A stretch of DNA of 64,000 nucleotides. Origin: Rhodococcus sp. 1163 (GTDB lineage Bacteria; Actinomycetota; Actinomycetes; Mycobacteriales; Mycobacteriaceae). The notes beneath the pieces were generated by a model that made no database searches, was not told the DNA's origin, and saw only the letters and a list, made by a program, of their open reading frames with translations. The stretch spans positions 412,456 to 476,455 of the forward strand of contig NZ_MKKX01000018.1 in NCBI RefSeq assembly GCF_002091985.1, read 5' to 3'. Both the position numbers and the translations under genes were made by a program. Below are positions 18,463 to 27,210 of this stretch, one piece after another. The first letter of the stretch is position 1. Each line of letters opens with the position of its first letter.

Positions 18463-18939
18463 TCACAGACTGGCCAGAATCTCGTCGAGACGTTCGTAAC
18501 CCTCCTCGACGCCTTGCGCCATGCCGCTTTCTACCATTCCATCGCGCCCTTCCTGCGACGGATACACACTGTGGGCTTCGATGCGCGATCGACCGTTCCC
18601 GAGATCGACGAAGGTGATCGATTCGATACTCACGACATCGGGGTAGCCCTCGAATTCGAAGGTCTGGATCGCGAATTCGTTCTCCCGCACCACATGAAAA
18701 ACACCTCTGAAGGTGTACTCCTCACCTTCTGGGTCGGTGTGCGCATATCGGTAGCTGCCGCCCGACTCGAATTCGTACTTCTCTATCTTCATGTCGTAGC
18801 CGCGCGGTCCGAGCCACTGCTCGAGCAGTTCCGGTTCCTTGTGTGCACGGAAGACGGATGCGACGGGCGCGTCGAACTCGCGGCTGATGTCGATGAACGG
18901 GACGCCCTCGGGGACGGAGATGGTGACAGGATTACTCAT
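18463..18939 (-). CDS. SRPBCC/AHSA1-family protein
   Basis: A 158-residue AHA1-like START fold: IDISREFDAPVASVFRAHKE, LEQWLGPRGYDMKI and the central strands SGGSYRYAHTDPEGEEYTF, ending in the helix GYERLDEILASL. Such proteins are regularly encoded with an ArsR regulator, as here, where the regulator's stop overlaps this start by 8 bp. The ligand is unknown. Confidence 0.9.
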   Translation of the reverse strand: MSNPVTISVPEGVPFIDISREFDAPVASVFRAHKEPELLEQWLGPRGYDMKIEKYEFESGGSYRYAHTDPEGEEYTFRGVFHVVRENEFAIQTFEFEGYPDVVSIESITFVDLGNGRSRIEAHSVYPSQEGRDGMVESGMAQGVEEGYERLDEILASL

Positions 18940-19288
18940 CGGGTTCCTCCTTCATGTTTGCCAGCAGCGAATCGAGCCGCCGGAATTGTTGTTCATGGAT
19001 GGTTCGGTACCGGTCGATCCACGCGGTCATTTCCTCCAGGTGCGCAGCATCGAGATGGACCGGTCTGCGCTGGGCATCTCGGGATCGAGTGACCAGCCCG
19101 GCTGACTCCAGTACCGCGATGTGCTTCGAGACGGCCTGCTTGCTGATGTCGAACGGCTCGGCAAGATCGTTGACGGTCCGCGGGCCGCCACTGAGCCGAG
19201 CGACGATTGCGCGTCGAACCGGATCGGCAAGGGCCATGAAAGCTTTGTCCAACCGGTCCTCGGCATCGTCACCGTTCTTGATGATCAA
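18932..19288 (-). CDS. ArsR-family transcriptional regulator
   Basis: A 118-residue winged-helix protein: DKAFMALADPVRRAIVARLS, then the recognition helix region FDISKQAVSKHIAVLESAGL and a wing with RRPVHLDA. No metal-binding cysteines are seen, so it probably senses something other than arsenic-like metals. Translation starts at TTG (19288): AAGGAG lies 5 bp upstream, and the nearby ATG at 19292 is out of frame and soon hits a stop. It heads a two-gene operon with the SRPBCC protein. Confidence 0.92.
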   Translation of the reverse strand: MIIKNGDDAEDRLDKAFMALADPVRRAIVARLSGGPRTVNDLAEPFDISKQAVSKHIAVLESAGLVTRSRDAQRRPVHLDAAHLEEMTAWIDRYRTIHEQQFRRLDSLLANMKEEPDE

Positions 19289-19299
19289 CCATCTCCTTT

Positions 19300-19317
19300 A
19301 TCAATTAATCTGTTGAT
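19300..19317 (-). promoter_or_regulatory. Probable ArsR operator
   Basis: An AT-rich inverted repeat, ATCAA-N8-TTGAT, immediately upstream of the regulator's ribosome site in an otherwise GC-rich context. Its position suggests self-repression by the ArsR protein. Not tested against a known site. Confidence 0.5.
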
Positions 19318-19527
19318 TACAGTACTAGGGTTTCTCGAACCGTCAAGACCCCTTCTGCACCGGGTAACGGCACCACGCCCGTGCAAAGTAAGATCGAACC
19401 CAATCCATCTCGTCGGCCGCGAACACGGCTCACGAGTGTTCTCGATAATTGCTCGACTACTCGACGCCGCCCCACGACCACCGTGTCTCCTTCTTCGGTG
19501 ACACGACCCGAGACGACGGAGTAATTT

Positions 19528-22371
19528 TTGCTCGCTATCTTGTTGGCGCACACGGTCGCTGCCATGTTTGCGCCCCTTGCGGTCCGTTATTGGGGCCGCA
19601 ACGCTTTCTTCCCGCTCGCACTGGTTCCGTTGGCGAGCCTCATCTGGGTTTTCGCCAACTGGAATACCGAGCAGACGCTGAGCATCCAATGGGTTCCCGG
19701 GCTGTCGATGAACTTCGACATGCGGTTCGACTCTCTTGCCGCGATCATGTCGCTACTGGTCCTCGGCATCGGGGCGCTGATTCTGCTCTACTGTGCGCGC
19801 TACTTCGAGGACGACGAACCTCGCCTCGGCATCTTCGCTGCGGAGATGGTCGCTTTCTCCGGCGCGATGTTCGGGCTCATCACCAGCGACAACATGTTGG
19901 TGCTGTACGTCTTTTGGGAAATCACGACAGTCCTGTCGTTCTTGCTCGTCGGCCACTACGCCGAGCGTGCCTCGTCTCGACGTGCAGCGACGCAGGCTTT
20001 GCTCGTCACCACCGCAGGCGGCCTTGCGATGCTCGTCGGCATCATCATCCTGGGTCAGGTCGCCGGAAGCTACAGCCTCTCCACCGTCATCGCCGACGCG
20101 CCCGGCGGGTGGCTTGCGGGTGTGGCCGTCGTACTGATTCTCATCGGTGTGCTCAGCAAATCGGCCATCGTTCCGATGCACTTCTGGCTGCCAGGGGCAA
20201 TGGCAGCACCGACTCCGGTCAGTGGCTATCTGCACGCTGCGGCCATGGTCAAGGCCGGCATCTATCTCGTTGCGCGCATGGCCCCGGGTTTCGCAGACTC
20301 AGGACCCTGGCGAGCGACGGTCATCTCACTCGGTCTGGTGTCGATGATCCTGGCGGGCTGGCGTGCGCTACGCGCCTTCGACCTCAAGCTCATCCTCGCG
20401 TTCGGTACGGTCAGCCAACTCGGATTCCTGATGGTCCTCGTCGGGATCGGCACCGAACAAGCGATGCTCGCAGGCCTGGCCATGGTCCTGGCTCACGCCA
20501 TGTTCAAAGCGACGCTGTTCATGGTCGTCGGAGTCATCGACCACACCACCGGAACACGCGATATCCGCAAGCTCGCGCACCTCGGTAAGAAGGTGCCGAT
20601 ACTGGCAGGCATCGCCGCGCTCGCCGCAGCCAGCATGGCCGGACTGCCGCCTTTCCTGGGCTTCGTCGGCAAAGAAGCAGCCCTGTCGGCAGTGATCGGC
20701 ACCCCTGTCCTGAATCCGACGGTCAGCGTTCTCGTCATCACCGCCATGGTGATCGGGTCGATGCTGACAGTGACCTACAGCATCCGCTTCGTGTGGGGCG
20801 CGTTCGGCCGCAAGCAACTCAAGCGCCCCAGCCCGGCGGTGAAGAAGATGCACCAACCCGCCGCTCTCTTCCTGGCGGCTCCCGCATTCCTTGCAGTCCT
20901 CGGACTCCTCGCAGGCATCTTCTCCCCGGTCGTCGACGCCATCGTGAGCCCCTACGCCCGTACGACGCCGTCCTACGGGCAAGCGTCGTACCACCTCTCT
21001 CTGTGGCACGGATTCAATCTGCCGCTCGGACTGACGGTGATCGTCGTGAGCGGCGGTGTGGCTCTGTTCATCGCACACCGAATTTTGAACCGGCTCAAGT
21101 TCGAGCACCCACCGCTCGGCAACGCCGACCGCGTTTACGACGCCGTACTCAAGGGGATGGACACGCTGTCCATCCGATTGACCGGTTCCACCCAGCGCGG
21201 GTCGCTGCCGGTCACACAGGCAACCATCCTTCTCACCCTCGTGCTGCTGCCGATGATCGTGCTGGCCGTCGGGGACGTGCCGGGCTTGACCTTCAAGTTC
21301 TTCGACAACCCGCTGCAGATGGTCGTGGCCCTGATCATGATCGCCGGGGCACTCGGCGCGACGGTCATGCGTAACCGTCTCGCCAGCGTGCTCCTCGTCG
21401 GCGTCGCCGGATACGGCTGCGGCATCATCTTCGCCATCCACGGCGCTCCAGACCTGGCACTGACACAGTTCCTCGTCGAGACACTGACCCTCGTCGTCTT
21501 CGTTCTGGTACTACGCAAGCTGCCTGCCGAAGTCGACGACCGCGGATCTGCCGGTTGGCGCATCCCACGTGCACTGCTGGCAATCGCCGTCGGCGCCACG
21601 GTGACGATCCTGGGCGCATTCGCGATGAACGCCCGCAACACCGAGCCGCTGTATCTGCAACTCCCCGACGCCGCCTACCTACTCGGCGACGGTAAGAACA
21701 TCGTCAATGTTCTGCTGGTCGATATTCGCGCCTGGGACACCCTCGGGGAGATTTCGGTGTTGCTGGTGGCAGCCACCGGCGTCGCGAGTCTGGTGTTCCG
21801 GAACCGACGGTTCGGCACCGCCCCACGCGTGTCCGACGCCCCGGCCAGCAGTTCCGAAAGCGGAGTCGGCTCGGATACGACCTGGTTGCTCGGCGGCGAT
21901 CTGATCGACCCGCGGCATCGCTCACTGATTCTCGAAGTCACCACTCGCCTGGTCTTCCCGACGATCATGGTGATGTCGGTGTACTTCTTCTTCGCCGGCC
22001 ACAACGCACCCGGCGGAGGTTTCGCCGGCGGTCTGACGGCCGGTCTGGCGCTCGTACTCCGATACCTTGCCGGTGGGCGATACGAACTGGGCGAGGCGGT
22101 GCCGATCGACGCAGGCAAGATCCTCGGCCTCGGCCTCATCTTCGCTGCGGGCACTGCCGTGACTTCTTTGTTCCTCGGCGCACCGGCATTGTCCTCTGCG
22201 ACACTGGAATTGACACTGCCGATCCTCGGTGACATCAAAATCGTCACTGCCTTGTTCTTCGATCTCGGCGTCTATCTCATCGTCGTCGGTCTCGTACTCG
22301 ACATACTGCGCAGTCTCGGCGCTCGTCTCGACGCCCAGGTGGAAACGAAGAAGCAGGTGAACGCGCGATGA
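19528..22371 (+). CDS. mnhA: Cation/proton antiporter subunit A fused to subunit B (MrpA-MrpB)
   Basis: Largest subunit of the seven-part Mrp Na+(K+)/H+ antiporter of the cytoplasmic membrane, used for sodium and pH homeostasis. The 947 residues contain an NADH dehydrogenase ND5-like core (SAIVPMHFWLPGAMAAPTPV, KATLFMVVGVIDHTTGTRD), the MrpA-specific C-terminal helices, and a MrpB domain marked by FAGHNAPGGGFAGGL (about residue 825). That explains why no separate mrpB gene follows. The start is a TTG at 19528 with GACGGAG upstream. First gene of a six-gene operon with 4-bp overlaps throughout. Confidence 0.95.
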   Translation: MLAILLAHTVAAMFAPLAVRYWGRNAFFPLALVPLASLIWVFANWNTEQTLSIQWVPGLSMNFDMRFDSLAAIMSLLVLGIGALILLYCARYFEDDEPRLGIFAAEMVAFSGAMFGLITSDNMLVLYVFWEITTVLSFLLVGHYAERASSRRAATQALLVTTAGGLAMLVGIIILGQVAGSYSLSTVIADAPGGWLAGVAVVLILIGVLSKSAIVPMHFWLPGAMAAPTPVSGYLHAAAMVKAGIYLVARMAPGFADSGPWRATVISLGLVSMILAGWRALRAFDLKLILAFGTVSQLGFLMVLVGIGTEQAMLAGLAMVLAHAMFKATLFMVVGVIDHTTGTRDIRKLAHLGKKVPILAGIAALAAASMAGLPPFLGFVGKEAALSAVIGTPVLNPTVSVLVITAMVIGSMLTVTYSIRFVWGAFGRKQLKRPSPAVKKMHQPAALFLAAPAFLAVLGLLAGIFSPVVDAIVSPYARTTPSYGQASYHLSLWHGFNLPLGLTVIVVSGGVALFIAHRILNRLKFEHPPLGNADRVYDAVLKGMDTLSIRLTGSTQRGSLPVTQATILLTLVLLPMIVLAVGDVPGLTFKFFDNPLQMVVALIMIAGALGATVMRNRLASVLLVGVAGYGCGIIFAIHGAPDLALTQFLVETLTLVVFVLVLRKLPAEVDDRGSAGWRIPRALLAIAVGATVTILGAFAMNARNTEPLYLQLPDAAYLLGDGKNIVNVLLVDIRAWDTLGEISVLLVAATGVASLVFRNRRFGTAPRVSDAPASSSESGVGSDTTWLLGGDLIDPRHRSLILEVTTRLVFPTIMVMSVYFFFAGHNAPGGGFAGGLTAGLALVLRYLAGGRYELGEAVPIDAGKILGLGLIFAAGTAVTSLFLGAPALSSATLELTLPILGDIKIVTALFFDLGVYLIVVGLVLDILRSLGARLDAQVETKKQVNAR

Positions 22372-23003
22372 CCGCAAATCTCGGCATGCTGATCATCGTC
22401 GGAGTACTCGTCTCATGCGGGGTGTATCTACTCCTCGAGCGCTCGATCACCAAGATGCTTCTCGGGCTGCTTCTGGTCGGCAACGGGGTCAACATCCTGA
22501 TCCTCACCGTCGGCGGCCCCCCGGGTAGCCCACCGATCGTGGGGCGCGAGACGACCATTTACGAAGAGATGGCAGATCCGTTGGCGCAGGCGATGATTCT
22601 GACGGCGATCGTCATCACGATGGGCATTGCCGCGTTCGTGTTGGCATTGGCGTACCGCTCCTTCACGCTCAACACCAAGGACGACGTCGAGAACGACCCG
22701 GAGGACACCAAGGTCTCCAAGCGTCGATCGGTCGCCGACGCACCGGACCGCGACCGCTCCGACGACCCCGTCACCGGCGAGCCGAGTTTCAGCGGCGACG
22801 CCTTCGACTCGCAGGGAAACCCGATACCCATCGACGAATTGAAGAATATCGAAGATCTCGAATGTTACGAGGACCTGCACGAAGGCGATTTCGACGATGA
22901 CGACGACGAACCCGAGGTACAAGGTCTGGACGGGATCGACAGTGCCGTCAAAGATACGACCCCAGTAGAGAAAAGAACGAAGAAGAAGGGGGATGCGACA
23001 TGA
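22368..23003 (+). CDS. mnhC: Mrp antiporter subunit C with a long acidic tail
   Basis: Residues 1-100 are a normal NuoK-like MrpC: three helices with RSITKMLLGLLLVGNGVNIL and DPLAQAMILTAIVITMG. Usual length is about 115, but here a further 110 residues follow, predicted to be disordered and cytosolic and very rich in Asp and Glu (ending EGDFDDDDDEPEVQ, then a basic KRTKKKGD end). The tail has no recognisable domain. The ATG overlaps the mnhA stop, and the stop overlaps the mnhD start. Confidence 0.95.
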   Translation: MTANLGMLIIVGVLVSCGVYLLLERSITKMLLGLLLVGNGVNILILTVGGPPGSPPIVGRETTIYEEMADPLAQAMILTAIVITMGIAAFVLALAYRSFTLNTKDDVENDPEDTKVSKRRSVADAPDRDRSDDPVTGEPSFSGDAFDSQGNPIPIDELKNIEDLECYEDLHEGDFDDDDDEPEVQGLDGIDSAVKDTTPVEKRTKKKGDAT

Positions 23004-24628
23004 CCATCCCCGCGGGCACAACCGACATTCTCACCCCTCTCCCCGTCCTCATCCCGATGATTGCCGCGGCCTTGACTCTCGTCCTCGGCCGTCGTCCACG
23101 CGCACAGCGTTTCATTACCGTCGTCGCGTTGACCGCTGTCGTCCTGGTCTCCGGTGCACTTCTGTATCTTGCCGATCGAGACGGAGCCACTGCTCTGCAG
23201 GTCGGTGGCTGGGATTCGCCCATCGGAATCTCGCTGGTGGTCGATCGGTTGGCCGCGATGATGCTGTTGGTCAGCTCGATCGTGTTGCTCGCCGTGATGG
23301 TGTACTCGATCGGACAGGGTATTCGTGACGGCAGCGAGAACCAGCCGGTATCGATTTTCCTGCCCACATATCTGGCGTTGACGGCGGGAATCTGCAACGC
23401 TTTTCTCGCGGGCGACTTGTTCAATCTGTATGTCGGATTCGAGGTTCTGCTCGCCGCCTCGTTCGTGCTGTTGACCCTCGGTGCCAGCGCGGACCGCGTC
23501 CGCGCTGGCGTCTCGTACGTCATGGTCTCGATGGTGTCTTCGTTGATCTTCCTGGTGGGAATCGGGCTCGTCTATGCCGCCACCGGCACGCTCAATCTTG
23601 CTCACATGGCGACGCGTCTGGAAGACATCCCCTCCGGAACCAGGACTGCGATCTTCGCCGTCCTCCTCGTTGCCTTCGGGATCAAGGCCGCGGTATTCCC
23701 GCTGTCGACATGGCTCCCCGATTCGTACCCGACGGCTCCGGCCCCGGTCACCGCGGTCTTCGCCGGCTTGCTCACCAAAGTCGGCGTGTACGCGATCATC
23801 CGGGCGCATACTCTGCTGTTTCCCGACGGCAGTCTCGACAATGTGCTCATGGTGTGTGGTCTGCTCACGATGCTGGTCGGTATTTTGGGCTCGATTGCCC
23901 AAAGCGACATCAAACGTCTGCTCTCGTTCACGCTCGTCAGTCACATCGGATACATGATCTTCGGTGTCGCGCTGTCCACACAATCAGGGCTGTCGGGCTC
24001 GATCTACTATGTCGCGCACCACATCATCGTGCAGACGACGCTGTTCCTCGTAGTCGGACTCATCGAGCGTCAGGCCGGGTCCTCGTCGCTACGAAGGCTC
24101 GGCGGATTGGCCGCGGCGAGCCCCGTTCTGGCCATCGTCTTCCTGGTTCCGGCATTGAATCTTGGTGGCATTCCCCCGTTCTCGGGCTTCATCGGCAAGG
24201 TCGCATTGCTGCAGGCAGGTAGCGCAGACGGCAGTGTTCTCGCCTGGATCCTTGTCGCGGGTGGCACGGTCACCAGTTTGCTGACGCTCTACGTCATCGC
24301 TCGTGTCTGGACGAAGGCATTCTGGCGAGCACGGGCCGACGCACCCGAAGGGGACCTGGCCGACCACAGCCCTTCGGCGCTGCTGGATGACTCGACGGAT
24401 ATCGCTTTCGGTGACCGCGAGGATGTCGGACGCATGCCGGCGTTCATGCTCATCCCGACGATAGGTCTGGTCATCGTCGGTTTGGCACTGACAGTGTTCG
24501 CGGGTCGGATCATCGACATCAGCGATCGCGCGGCAGCCGATCTACGAGACCGCTCGGTGTACATCGACGCGGTACTCGGAGCGGAATTCGCGGGCGATCG
24601 TGCTGCCGAAGCTGCGGAGGGCAAATGA
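23000..24628 (+). CDS. mnhD: Mrp antiporter subunit D
   Basis: A 542-residue ND2/ND4/NuoN-like proton-conducting membrane subunit with about 14 helices. Characteristic segments are FNLYVGFEVLLAASFVLLTL, KAAVFPLSTWLPDSYPTAPA (the conserved Lys and Pro of the antiporter-like family) and PPFSGFIGKVALLQAG. The C-terminal 60 residues are partly polar. ATGA overlaps link it to mnhC and mnhE. Confidence 0.95.
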   Translation: MTIPAGTTDILTPLPVLIPMIAAALTLVLGRRPRAQRFITVVALTAVVLVSGALLYLADRDGATALQVGGWDSPIGISLVVDRLAAMMLLVSSIVLLAVMVYSIGQGIRDGSENQPVSIFLPTYLALTAGICNAFLAGDLFNLYVGFEVLLAASFVLLTLGASADRVRAGVSYVMVSMVSSLIFLVGIGLVYAATGTLNLAHMATRLEDIPSGTRTAIFAVLLVAFGIKAAVFPLSTWLPDSYPTAPAPVTAVFAGLLTKVGVYAIIRAHTLLFPDGSLDNVLMVCGLLTMLVGILGSIAQSDIKRLLSFTLVSHIGYMIFGVALSTQSGLSGSIYYVAHHIIVQTTLFLVVGLIERQAGSSSLRRLGGLAAASPVLAIVFLVPALNLGGIPPFSGFIGKVALLQAGSADGSVLAWILVAGGTVTSLLTLYVIARVWTKAFWRARADAPEGDLADHSPSALLDDSTDIAFGDREDVGRMPAFMLIPTIGLVIVGLALTVFAGRIIDISDRAAADLRDRSVYIDAVLGAEFAGDRAAEAAEGK

Positions 24629-25269
24629 AGTACATGAATCGCTTTCTGCTCCTGCGACTCTGGACGCTCGCCTGGCTGACCTCGGTGTGGGTCCTGTTGT
24701 GGGGCAGCCTCTCTCCAGCGAACGTGCTCAGCGGAATCGTCGTCGGTCTCGGCATCATGCTGCTCTTACCGCTCCCCAAGGTTCCCGTCGAGGGCCGCGT
24801 TCACGTCCTGTCGGTGTTCAAGCTCATCTGCGTATTCTTCTACTACGCAATCGCATCGAGCTTCAGTGTCGCGTGGCTGGCAGTCCGGCCGAAGGCCCCT
24901 CCCATCACCGGGGTCCTGCGAGTCCGCATCGCGATCAAGTCGGATCTGGTGCTGACACTGTGTGTGGATGCCCTCAATCTCATTCCCGGAACGATGGTTC
25001 TCGAGATCGATCAGACACGCAGGCTCGTCTACGTCCACGTCCTCGACATGGGTAGCCAGAAAGCTGTCGATGCCTTCTACCGGTCCGTTCGACTACTCGA
25101 AAAGTTGTTGATCGCGGCATTCGAGCGCGACTCCGATTGGCAGCCGAGCCCCTTGCATTTCCAGGACTACCAGCGGTATCACGGTGTTCTCGGCGACGAC
25201 ATCGCAACGCCGGCGGAGGTTCGAGATGACAAGCGGATCGATGACGAGAGAAAGGGCGACTGGTCATGA
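24625..25269 (+). CDS. mnhE: Mrp antiporter subunit E
   Basis: A 214-residue subunit with two N-terminal helices (LTSVWVLLWGSLSPANVLSG; FKLICVFFYYAIASSFSVAW) and a cytosolic domain containing LTLCVDALNLIPGTMVLEID, the MrpE family core. The last 40 residues are longer and more charged than in most homologues. ATGA overlaps with mnhD and mnhF. Confidence 0.93.
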   Translation: MKYMNRFLLLRLWTLAWLTSVWVLLWGSLSPANVLSGIVVGLGIMLLLPLPKVPVEGRVHVLSVFKLICVFFYYAIASSFSVAWLAVRPKAPPITGVLRVRIAIKSDLVLTLCVDALNLIPGTMVLEIDQTRRLVYVHVLDMGSQKAVDAFYRSVRLLEKLLIAAFERDSDWQPSPLHFQDYQRYHGVLGDDIATPAEVRDDKRIDDERKGDWS

Positions 25270-25523
25270 CCGTGGTTCTGGTGATCGCGGGCGTGCTGCT
25301 GGTCTCAGCAGCCGTCATCACCACCTATCGACTTCTCGACGGCCCAAGCACCCTCGATCGCCTCGTAGCGATGGACTCGATTCTGGCGGTGTCGATGTGT
25401 GGGCTGGCCCTGTGGTCGGTCCACAGCCTCGACACCACGATCGTGCCTGCCATCGTCGCGCTGTCACTGGTGAGCTTCATCGGGTCGGTCAGCGTCGCGA
25501 GATTCCGAGTGAGGGACGAATGA
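25266..25523 (+). CDS. mnhF: Mrp antiporter subunit F
   Basis: An 85-residue three-helix protein. The segment TYRLLDGPSTLDRLVAMDSI carries the conserved Gly-Pro and Asp-Arg of MrpF. Its start overlaps mnhE and its stop overlaps mnhG, each by 4 bp. Confidence 0.93.
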   Translation: MTVVLVIAGVLLVSAAVITTYRLLDGPSTLDRLVAMDSILAVSMCGLALWSVHSLDTTIVPAIVALSLVSFIGSVSVARFRVRDE

Positions 25524-25864
25524 ACGCAGTCTTCGAAGTAATTTCGGCTGTTCTGATTTTGATCGGGGCAATGCTGGCGTTCACCGCGGCGATCGGGATC
25601 GTCCGGTTTCCGGATACTCTTTCGCGCATGCATGCTGCGACCAAGCCGCAGGTCGTGGGACTGATTCTCGTACTGACCGGTGCCGTCATCCAACTGCGCG
25701 GCAACGTCGATATCTGGATGCTCGTGCTGGTCGGGGTGTTCACCTTGGCGACCGCTCCGGTCATCGCACATATCGTCGGTCGTGTCGCCTACCGCGAGCA
25801 GCGAGGCCGCGACGGTCTGCTGGTCGTCAACGAGATGGAGCCCGACGAATCGGATCCTCGCTAG
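25520..25864 (+). CDS. mnhG: Mrp antiporter subunit G
   Basis: A 114-residue three-helix protein with the MrpG signature IVRFPDTLSRMHAATKPQ. It closes the mrp operon. The ATG at 25520 overlaps the mnhF stop. The 3' 38 bp overlap the convergent PAP2 gene, so there is no room for a terminator between them. Confidence 0.93.
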   Translation: MNAVFEVISAVLILIGAMLAFTAAIGIVRFPDTLSRMHAATKPQVVGLILVLTGAVIQLRGNVDIWMLVLVGVFTLATAPVIAHIVGRVAYREQRGRDGLLVVNEMEPDESDPR

Positions 25865-27164
25865 TGCTGCGTCCACCCCAGTTGGCCATCGCAGTACCGG
25901 GCGCTGCGAAGAACGTCGCGTAGAACATCACGACGACCGAGCCCATCAGCAGCAGGACCAGGGGACCGAACACCTCGGGATACGTCGCGAACGGGACGGC
26001 CAGGTAGCGGTAGCTCGACAAGAGCACCAGCAAGGTCGCCGTCCCGTACGAGACCAGCCGGATACGGCCCCCGTCCCAGCCTCGTTCGGGGTCACGCAGG
26101 ATCGTTTCGAGAGTCAGACACAGAACGACACCTGCGACGAGGTCGACTCCGTAGTGGTAGCCGAATCCGAGCGTCGCGGCCAGGGTGCCCACCAACCACG
26201 TCGTGCCGCCGAGTCGAAGCCACCACGGGCCTCTGCGTGAATGAATGAACAAGCTCAATGCCCAGGCAGTGTGGAGGCTCGGCATGCAGTTGCGCGGTGT
26301 CGACGAGTCGAACGGGATCTCGGACGGCGAGGTGTCCATCGGAACTATCGTGGGCCAGAAGTCCCCGATCTCGAAGCCCTGCCCGGCCGAACCGTAAGCG
26401 AACATCGGTCCCACCACCGGAAACACGATGTAAAGGATCGGCCCGACGAGGCCTATCAGCAGAAACGTGCGCACCAGATTGTGCGCCGGCCATGGGCGTC
26501 CCGTCGCAACACCACGTAGTTGATAGATAGCGATGGCAATCGCGGCGACCGGTAGTTGGATGTAGATCCAATGTAGGACCGCATACGCGGGCGAGCCTAG
26601 GGCGGCAAGTGCAGTGCCGACGACCCACGACGGGTTTCCGAGCGCGTGATCTGCCAGCTGGACGTACTCGTCGAGTACGTTCGGCCGGACCAGCGTGGTG
26701 ATCTGTAGCCAGGCGTCTCCGGCCTTCGAAGCGAGGATGAGCAAGCCGCCGAGGCACACGGATTTGATCCCATGGCTGTCCCGGGTCCACACCGTGTACA
26801 CCGCGAGGCCGATCAGAACTATCACCGCGCCGTTGCCGACGGAGAAGGGAAGTCCGGATTCGGTCCTGCCGACCGCGAAGACGACATCGATAGCGACTGC
26901 GAGCGACAACGACCACAATCGGACCCGGTTGTTCACACCGACGAGTCCGAGGATCAGACCGGCCCATGGTAGTGACATCGACTTGGGCGTACCGGCGACA
27001 TCGTTCCAGATACTCGCGAACGGGCCGGAGAATCCGTTGTGGTTTGCGGCGAGCTGCAGCAATCCGAGAAACGCAGCTACCGCCGCCGCACCGACGCCAT
27101 AGCATCGTAAGGAATTCGGTACCGCCCCGTGGGTGGAGCCGTCCCCCTCTTCACCCGAACGCAC
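25827..27164 (-). CDS. PAP2-superfamily membrane protein (Aur1/Ipt1-like)
   Basis: A 445-residue polytopic protein with about 11 helices. The phosphatase/phosphotransferase motifs lie in the last third: RNCMPSLHTAWALS (C2-like, catalytic His) and GFGYHYGVDLVAGV (C3-like, His and Asp). This spacing fits the PAP2_3 group, which includes inositol-phosphoceramide synthase-like enzymes and bacterial lipid phosphatases. In Mycobacteriales such proteins may act on phospholipid or cell-envelope lipid carriers; the substrate is not known. It starts with GTG and no ribosome site is clear. Confidence 0.85.
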   Translation of the reverse strand: MRSGEEGDGSTHGAVPNSLRCYGVGAAAVAAFLGLLQLAANHNGFSGPFASIWNDVAGTPKSMSLPWAGLILGLVGVNNRVRLWSLSLAVAIDVVFAVGRTESGLPFSVGNGAVIVLIGLAVYTVWTRDSHGIKSVCLGGLLILASKAGDAWLQITTLVRPNVLDEYVQLADHALGNPSWVVGTALAALGSPAYAVLHWIYIQLPVAAIAIAIYQLRGVATGRPWPAHNLVRTFLLIGLVGPILYIVFPVVGPMFAYGSAGQGFEIGDFWPTIVPMDTSPSEIPFDSSTPRNCMPSLHTAWALSLFIHSRRGPWWLRLGGTTWLVGTLAATLGFGYHYGVDLVAGVVLCLTLETILRDPERGWDGGRIRLVSYGTATLLVLLSSYRYLAVPFATYPEVFGPLVLLLMGSVVVMFYATFFAAPGTAMANWGGRSTSEDPIRRAPSR

Positions 27165-27210
27165 GCCGCTAATAGTAAACGGTGAATGAACAACTATTTA
27201 CAGCGAGCTG

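Noticed and set aside
19121..19501. 126-codon plus-strand frame before mnhA
   Set aside because: Its first half is antisense to the ArsR gene and the rest lies in the intergenic promoter region, with no similarity to a known family.
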